NCBI GenBank assembly: GCA_050743125.1
Contig: JBOGEB010000087.1
Coordinates: 1 to 16,237, forward strand
Source of the DNA: JBOGEB01 sp050743125
Lineage (GTDB): Bacteria > Actinomycetota > Nitriliruptoria > Euzebyales > Egibacteraceae
Reading direction: 5' to 3'
DNA length: 16,237 bases
Below the pieces are notes generated by a model that was not told where the DNA came from, searched no databases, and saw only the letters and a list, made by a program, of their open reading frames with translations. Positions within the stretch are counted from its first letter, which is position 1, and the number at the start of each line of letters is the position of its first letter. Of this stretch, positions 12,941 through 16,237 are shown one piece after another. The position numbers were made by a program, and so were the translations under genes.

Positions 12941-13225
12941 GGTGTAGCCCTCCTATGTTACTAGTTTTTCCCCTGTGGAGCCCGACTTGCACCACTGTGC
13001 CGTGCGCTCCGGAGAAGAGCAAGGGCTATTCACGAACCTATCCGAATTAGTCATGAAAATGGTCTTCACTGGAGCACCTTGAATGACCAGATGCGGGTAT
13101 TGAGTATTGGGCGCCAGTTTCGGTGACACTGTAGAGGCTCGATTGGGTTTGGTGTCATCTACCAGGCTGATGGACAGTTTGCTGTCGAGGTTCCGGCCGA
13201 TGTGCCCTTATTTAGGGATTTCGGT
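12941..13225. other. Lower-GC intergenic region without a recognisable gene
   Basis: This 285-base gap shares the lower GC content of the gene it precedes and contains stop codons in all frames. It must hold the promoter for the - strand gene at 12368-12940; TAACAT just upstream of that gene's ribosome-binding site is the best -10 candidate, without a clear -35. At its right end a TTTAGGG motif occurs twice (13211-13217 and 13225-13231), and CCCTTATTTAGGG forms a short hairpin just past the stop of the membrane protein gene. Confidence 0.5.
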
Positions 13226-13633
13226 TTAGGGAGTGAGGCGGCGGGCCGTCCGCGCGCCGATGGCGGCGGCCAGGGTGGCCGAGCCCAGGCCGAGGACGCG
13301 GAGCGCCGGCTTGAACGACCGGGCCTGCGCCATCGCCACCGCATCGACGGTGTCGGCGAGCATTCCCCCCTCGATCCAGCCCCGCAGCGCGCGCGGGCCA
13401 CGCCGCGCGGCGAGGAGCGCGCCAACGGCGAGCGCGAGTTCCCGGCCAGCGAGCATGCGGAGCACGGTGACGGCCTCGTCCGAGGGGTCAGGCTCCCGCA
13501 GCGCGGGGCGCAGGAGCGCTCTGGGGGCTGCGAGGAAGCCCGCGCCCAGCGTCAGGCGGAGCAGCGCCATGCTCTTGCCGACCGTCTCGGCGTCAGTGCT
13601 CTTCCATCCCTTGCCGGTGGTCAGCAGGCCCAT
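13226..13633 (-). CDS. Small conserved membrane protein of unknown function
   Basis: A 135-residue protein with about four hydrophobic stretches (near 21-41, 61-77, 88-101 and 109-129) joined by short basic loops. AGAGGAG lies about 8 bases before the ATG, supporting the start. Conserved-looking blocks are RMLAGRELALAVGALLAARRG and, in the second half, GWIEGGMLADTVDAVAMA followed by RSFKPALRVLGLGSA. From memory these fit a widespread actinobacterial four-helix family annotated as hypothetical or DUF4267-like; I am not sure of the family number. Residues Arg64, Glu65, Glu88 and Asp94 near or in the membrane might be functional. It is divergent from the rhomboid gene with only 53 bases between them. 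Confidence 0.75.
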   Translation of the reverse strand: MGLLTTGKGWKSTDAETVGKSMALLRLTLGAGFLAAPRALLRPALREPDPSDEAVTVLRMLAGRELALAVGALLAARRGPRALRGWIEGGMLADTVDAVAMAQARSFKPALRVLGLGSATLAAAIGARTARRLTP

Positions 13634-13674
13634 TTCAGTAGCTCCTCTCGACCGATGGGAGACACCCTACCCAG

Positions 13675-13680
13675 TACAGT
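13675..13680 (+). promoter_or_regulatory. Candidate -10 of a leaderless rhomboid transcript
   Basis: TACAGT ends 6 bases before the GTG start codon at 13687, so transcription would begin on the start codon itself. No ribosome-binding site precedes that GTG. Leaderless mRNAs are common in actinobacteria. No convincing -35 is seen. Confidence 0.4.
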
Positions 13681-13686
13681 GGGCGT

Positions 13687-14508
13687 GTGGACACGGAGAC
13701 CTCGCTTCCCACCTGCTACCGCCATCCCGACCGCGAGACGAGGCTCGCATGCTCGGCGTGCGGTCGCCCGGCGTGCGTCTATTGCGTGCAGGCAGCGGCG
13801 GTGGGGCAGAAGTGCATCGACTGCGCCAAACCGGAGGGCGGCTCGCGCGTCATCACTGCCCGGCAGATCCGCCGAACCTCGGGCGCGCCGGTCACGCTGA
13901 GCATCCTCGTGGTCTGCGTGGCGGTGTTCCTCATGCAGTCCCTGGGCGTTGTGGGCGCCCTGCTCACCGAGTACGGCGCGCAGATCAATGCGGCGGTCCG
14001 GATGGGTGAGTGGTGGCGGCTGCTCACGTCGGCCTTTCTCCACGCCAACCTCACCCACATCCTGTTCAACATGTGGGCGCTGTGGGTCTTCGGCCCGGAC
14101 CTCGAGCGGCGGGCAGGCAGCGTCCCGTTCGCGGCGCTCTACCTCAGCTCCGCGGTCGCCGGAGGCGCGGTGTTCTTCCTCTTGGGCAGCCGGGTCCCCG
14201 CCGTCGGCGCTTCAGGGGCGATTTTCGGGCTGTTCGGTGCGTGGATCGCGGAGGCGGTCCGGAACCGCCACACGCTCGCCGGCCGCGCGAACCTTCGCCA
14301 GCTGCTCATCCTCCTCGGTGTCAACGCGGCGCTCCCGGTGCTGATCCCGAACATCGCCTGGCAGGCGCATCTGGGCGGACTCGTGGCCGGGTTCGGCATC
14401 GTGTTGCTGTGGGGCGCGCTCGGGCGGCGCAGCGCCCAGGCACCCACCCGGACCCTGATCGCCAGTGCGTTCGGACTGGCCGCGCTCGCGTTCGTCGTCT
14501 TGGCGTAG
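13687..14508 (+). CDS. Rhomboid-family intramembrane serine protease with N-terminal B-box zinc finger
   Basis: A 273-residue protein. Residues 10-46 form a zinc-binding module with C-x2-H (10, 13) and three C-x2-C pairs (22/25, 30/33, 43/46), a B-box-like domain typical of actinobacterial rhomboids. Six membrane segments follow from about residue 69. The first loop carries GEWWRLLTSAFLHANLTHIL (107-126), then FNMWALWVFG. The catalytic serine is Ser176 in GASGAIFGLFGAW and the catalytic histidine His228 in WQAHLGGLVAGF. Rhomboids cleave membrane proteins within or next to their membrane segments; no substrate is indicated. GTG 13687 is the start and seems to be leaderless. The cytosolic zinc module may bind substrates or partners. 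Confidence 0.93.
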   Translation: MDTETSLPTCYRHPDRETRLACSACGRPACVYCVQAAAVGQKCIDCAKPEGGSRVITARQIRRTSGAPVTLSILVVCVAVFLMQSLGVVGALLTEYGAQINAAVRMGEWWRLLTSAFLHANLTHILFNMWALWVFGPDLERRAGSVPFAALYLSSAVAGGAVFFLLGSRVPAVGASGAIFGLFGAWIAEAVRNRHTLAGRANLRQLLILLGVNAALPVLIPNIAWQAHLGGLVAGFGIVLLWGALGRRSAQAPTRTLIASAFGLAALAFVVLA

Positions 14509-14550
14509 AAGTCTTGAAGCCCGGAAGTGGTGGCGCGTGAGCCGAGCTCC

Positions 14551-14630
14551 GTGGCGGATCAGATCGTGCGGTCGCCTCGCACGCCACCGCGCTGGCCGTC
14601 CACGACTCGTCGGGCCGGGGCGTTCGCCCC
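14551..14630 (+). terminator. Hairpins after the rhomboid gene
   Basis: GTGGCG (14551-14556) can pair with CGCCAC (14582-14587), CGTGCG (14565-14570) with CGCACG (14578-14583), and GGGGC with GCCCC (14617-14630) closing a GTTC tetraloop. Together they fill the 167-base gap after the rhomboid stop and are the best terminator candidates. No T-run follows. Confidence 0.35.
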
Positions 14631-14675
14631 GTTCGTGCTAGTGATGGCCCCCCTCCCGGGCAATGGTGCGAAGGT

Positions 14676-15125
14676 GTGAGCAGCGACGCTGTGCGACAGA
14701 CCGCCGTGGTCGCCGCGGATTCCGGCACGGTCATGGGCATCGTCGCGGACCTCGGCGCTTACCCGCAGTGGCAGCCGGACATCACCGACGTCGAGGTCCT
14801 CGAGACCGACGACGACGGCTGGCCGCGGCGGGCGCGGTTCGAGGCGAACGCGATGGGCCTGACCGCGAGCTTCGAGCTGGAATACGCCTACACGGACACC
14901 GAGGTGCGCTGGCGGCTGGTTGAAAGCGACCTGCTCACGCGCAACGACGGCTCGTACGTGCTGGTCGACCAGGGCGACGGGACGACCCAGGTGACCTACG
15001 AGCTCGATGTCGACACGAGCGTCACGGTGCCCGGGTTCATGCGGCGCCAGATCGTGAGCCGCGTCGTTGCCTCCGCCCTGCAGAGCGTGAAACTTCGCGC
15101 CGAGGCTCAGGCGGGCGGCGGCTGA
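14676..15125 (+). CDS. SRPBCC (START-like) family protein, polyketide cyclase/coenzyme Q-binding type
   Basis: A 149-residue single-domain protein with the SRPBCC pattern: a first strand AVVAADSGTVMGIVADLGAY (12-31) including the conserved helix, then PQWQPDITDVEVLETDDDG, long alternating strands, YVLVDQGDGTTQVTYELDVD, and a C-terminal helix ending ASALQSVKLRAEA that closes the hydrophobic pocket. The family binds lipids, polyketides or quinone-like ligands; this actinobacterial group is usually called a cyclase or transporter without proof. The start is GTG 14676-14678. GAAGG abuts it too closely for a good ribosome-binding site, so a slightly downstream start is possible. A degenerate dispersed-repeat copy lies just after its stop. 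Confidence 0.88.
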   Translation: MSSDAVRQTAVVAADSGTVMGIVADLGAYPQWQPDITDVEVLETDDDGWPRRARFEANAMGLTASFELEYAYTDTEVRWRLVESDLLTRNDGSYVLVDQGDGTTQVTYELDVDTSVTVPGFMRRQIVSRVVASALQSVKLRAEAQAGGG

Positions 15126-15133
15126 TCGCCCGA

Positions 15134-15193
15134 GCGTGTGTCGAAAACTGGGCGTGACCGCCCTCGAGGAGTCTCGGCATATGCCCTCAGGCT
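15134..15193. repeat. Degenerate, shortened copy 3 of the dispersed repeat
   Basis: GCGTGTGTCGAAA at 15134-15146 is identical to the left end of copy 1, including the GCG before it. Near 15168-15186 GGAGTCTCGGCATATGCCCTCAGG resembles the right edge of copy 1 (GGAGCTTCGACACATG, then TCTCAGG). The middle of the element is missing. GGCCAGAGTG, an internal block of copies 1 and 2, reappears nearby at 15224-15233. This looks like a deleted, decayed copy, but only the left end is beyond doubt. Confidence 0.4.
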
Positions 15194-15281
15194 CTTCTCG
15201 CCAGGTCCGACTCCCCTCAGAATGGCCAGAGTGCTTCACGTCGGCCGTGACCGAGCGCCAGTTCTGGCTAAGGAGTCAGGT

Positions 15282-16237
15282 GTGGACGTAACCCGTGACG
15301 CCATCCGCGCCCTCGTCAACCGTCCCGTGACCGACGCGCCGGTGACGAGCGTCTATCTCAACACCGACGGCGCCCAGTTCCCGAAGCCTGGCGACTACGA
15401 GGTGCGGCTCGACGGGCTGCTCCGTGACGTTCGCCGCCACGCTGAGGCACTGCCGAGCGCGCAGCGCGCGGCCGTCCACGCGGACGTCGAGGCGATCCAC
15501 CGGTGGGTGCGGCAGGACTTTCAGCGCACCGACGTGCGCGGTTTGGGGCTGTTCTCGTCTGCCGGGGAGGTGTTCGAGACGGTCCAGGTCGGCATCGCGG
15601 TCCGGAGTACCGCGAGGGTCAACGAAACTCCGTACGTCGTGCCGCTCGAGGCGCTGCTCAGCCGCCACCATCACCTCGGCCTCGTCCTGATCGAGCGGGA
15701 CAAGGCCCGTATCTTCCGCTATCGGCTGGGGCGGGCGCAGGAGTGGTTCGGCCTGACCTCCGACGTCCATGGGCAGCACGACCGGGGTGGCTGGTCGCAG
15801 GCGCGCTTCCAGCGCAACATCGAGCATGAGGTCCACCAGCACTTCAAGGGGGCCGCGGAGATCCTCCGAAAGGCGCACGAGGACGTTTCGTTCGACGCGG
15901 TCGCCCTCGCGGGCCCGCCTGCGGAGGCCGCCGAGTTCTCCCGCCACCTCCACCCCTACCTCCAGAAGGTCCTGTTCGGCGACCTGGTCAGCCTCTCCTC
16001 GGCCCCCTCCGCCGAGGACCTCAAAGCGCGGTTCATGCAGGTGGAGCAGCATCTGGTCAGCGGTCGCCGGGCAGAGCGCCTCGGCCGCCTGGCCGCCGCG
16101 CAGGGCCAGGCGGAGAAGGCCGCCCGGGGGGTTCGGCACGTCCTGGAGACGGTGAACTCCTGCCGGGTCGAGGTCCTGTTCGTCGTCGAGGGCGCGGGCG
16201 TGCCAGGCTTCCGCAGCTCCACGGGCGCGCTCGCGCT
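15282..16237 (+). CDS. Bacterial eRF1-like (baeRF/Vms1-related) protein, 3' end outside window
   Basis: An open frame of 318 codons from GTG 15282 to the window edge, with AAGGAG 6 bases upstream. Codons end in G or C throughout; the long opposite-strand frame is its shadow. The protein has an N-terminal alpha/beta region (TSVYLNTDG, then GLGLFSS), a strand LGLVLIERDKARIFRY, the loop HDRGGWSQARFQR (166-178), and a long helix with IEHEVHQHFKGAAEIL. The order strand, GG-containing loop, QxxRF-type helix is that of the middle domain of eRF1, where GGQSAxRF hydrolyses peptidyl-tRNA. Here Trp and Ser lie between GG and Gln173. From memory this matches the bacterial baeRF families, possibly family 10. 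A helical part and the strand RVEVLFVVEGAGVPGF, like eRF1 domain 3, follow. It may release peptides in ribosome rescue. Confidence 0.8.
   Translation, partial: MDVTRDAIRALVNRPVTDAPVTSVYLNTDGAQFPKPGDYEVRLDGLLRDVRRHAEALPSAQRAAVHADVEAIHRWVRQDFQRTDVRGLGLFSSAGEVFETVQVGIAVRSTARVNETPYVVPLEALLSRHHHLGLVLIERDKARIFRYRLGRAQEWFGLTSDVHGQHDRGGWSQARFQRNIEHEVHQHFKGAAEILRKAHEDVSFDAVALAGPPAEAAEFSRHLHPYLQKVLFGDLVSLSSAPSAEDLKARFMQVEQHLVSGRRAERLGRLAAAQGQAEKAARGVRHVLETVNSCRVEVLFVVEGAGVPGFRSSTGALA

Noticed and set aside
13127..13900. + strand frame reading VIYQADGQFAVEVPADVPLF and on through the small membrane protein gene
   Set aside because: The first part looks protein-like, but there is a stop just upstream, no start codon with a ribosome-binding site, and the rest is antisense to the better-supported - strand gene. 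It may be a remnant, but I cannot support it.
15276..16139. 287-codon - strand frame at the right end of the window
   Set aside because: The + strand frame there has a good ribosome-binding site, protein-like composition and the GGWSQAR loop. The - strand frame is its shadow.

Overview
The window looks like chromosomal DNA from a high-GC actinobacterium. Almost every gene has G or C at most third codon positions, several start at GTG, and the gene set fits: a HemQ-type coproheme decarboxylase, a FadD15-like acyl-CoA synthetase, a rhomboid protease with an N-terminal B-box zinc finger, a cysteine-less ArsC-like protein and a bacterial eRF1-like (baeRF) protein. I cannot place it below phylum. 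It is ordinary chromosome with two kinds of foreign or mobile-looking material: a dispersed ~131-bp repeat and one lower-GC gene with a phage-tail-fibre-like C-terminus.

Layout. 1-120 is the last 39 codons of a + strand gene, probably the large subunit of glutamate synthase. A strong hairpin (246-289) separates it from a convergent small lipoprotein gene (357-920, -). The first copy of the dispersed repeat (951-1081) lies just upstream of the lipoprotein gene. 1082-1586 has no intact gene but holds a probable frameshifted gene remnant followed by a hairpin. 1587-3608 (-) is a two-gene operon: a short-chain dehydrogenase followed by a Tat-exported sulfite-oxidase-family lipoprotein. An ArsC-like gene (3690-4052, +) diverges from it and overlaps the 3' end of a HAD hydrolase (4039-4692, -). 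The HAD gene is divergent from a gene for the nucleoid protein HU (4836-5111, +), with a perfect inverted repeat between them. 5112-5519 is a repeat-rich gap: seven 11-bp tandem repeats, then the second copy of the dispersed repeat.

5520-9340 (-) has an iron and heme theme: hemQ, a terminator-like hairpin, a candidate promoter with a DtxR/IdeR-like iron box, then a fused two-domain Fbp-type permease and its ATPase. No substrate-binding protein gene is visible. 9394-12290 (+) is a three-gene operon: acyl-CoA synthetase, a 62-residue zinc-finger protein and a PIG-L deacetylase.

12291-13225 is a lower-GC island with one gene (12368-12940, -). Then come a small membrane protein (13226-13633, -), a divergent and possibly leaderless rhomboid protease (13687-14508, +), an SRPBCC protein (14676-15125, +), a degenerate third repeat copy, and a baeRF-like gene (15282 to the window edge, +) with GGWSQAR where eRF1 has GGQ.

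I do not see a defence island, CRISPR array, tRNA, rRNA or intact transposase. The best leads for something undescribed are the dispersed repeat family, the low-GC tail-fibre-like gene, and the conjunction of baeRF, zinc-finger and cysteine-less ArsC proteins whose roles are poorly defined.
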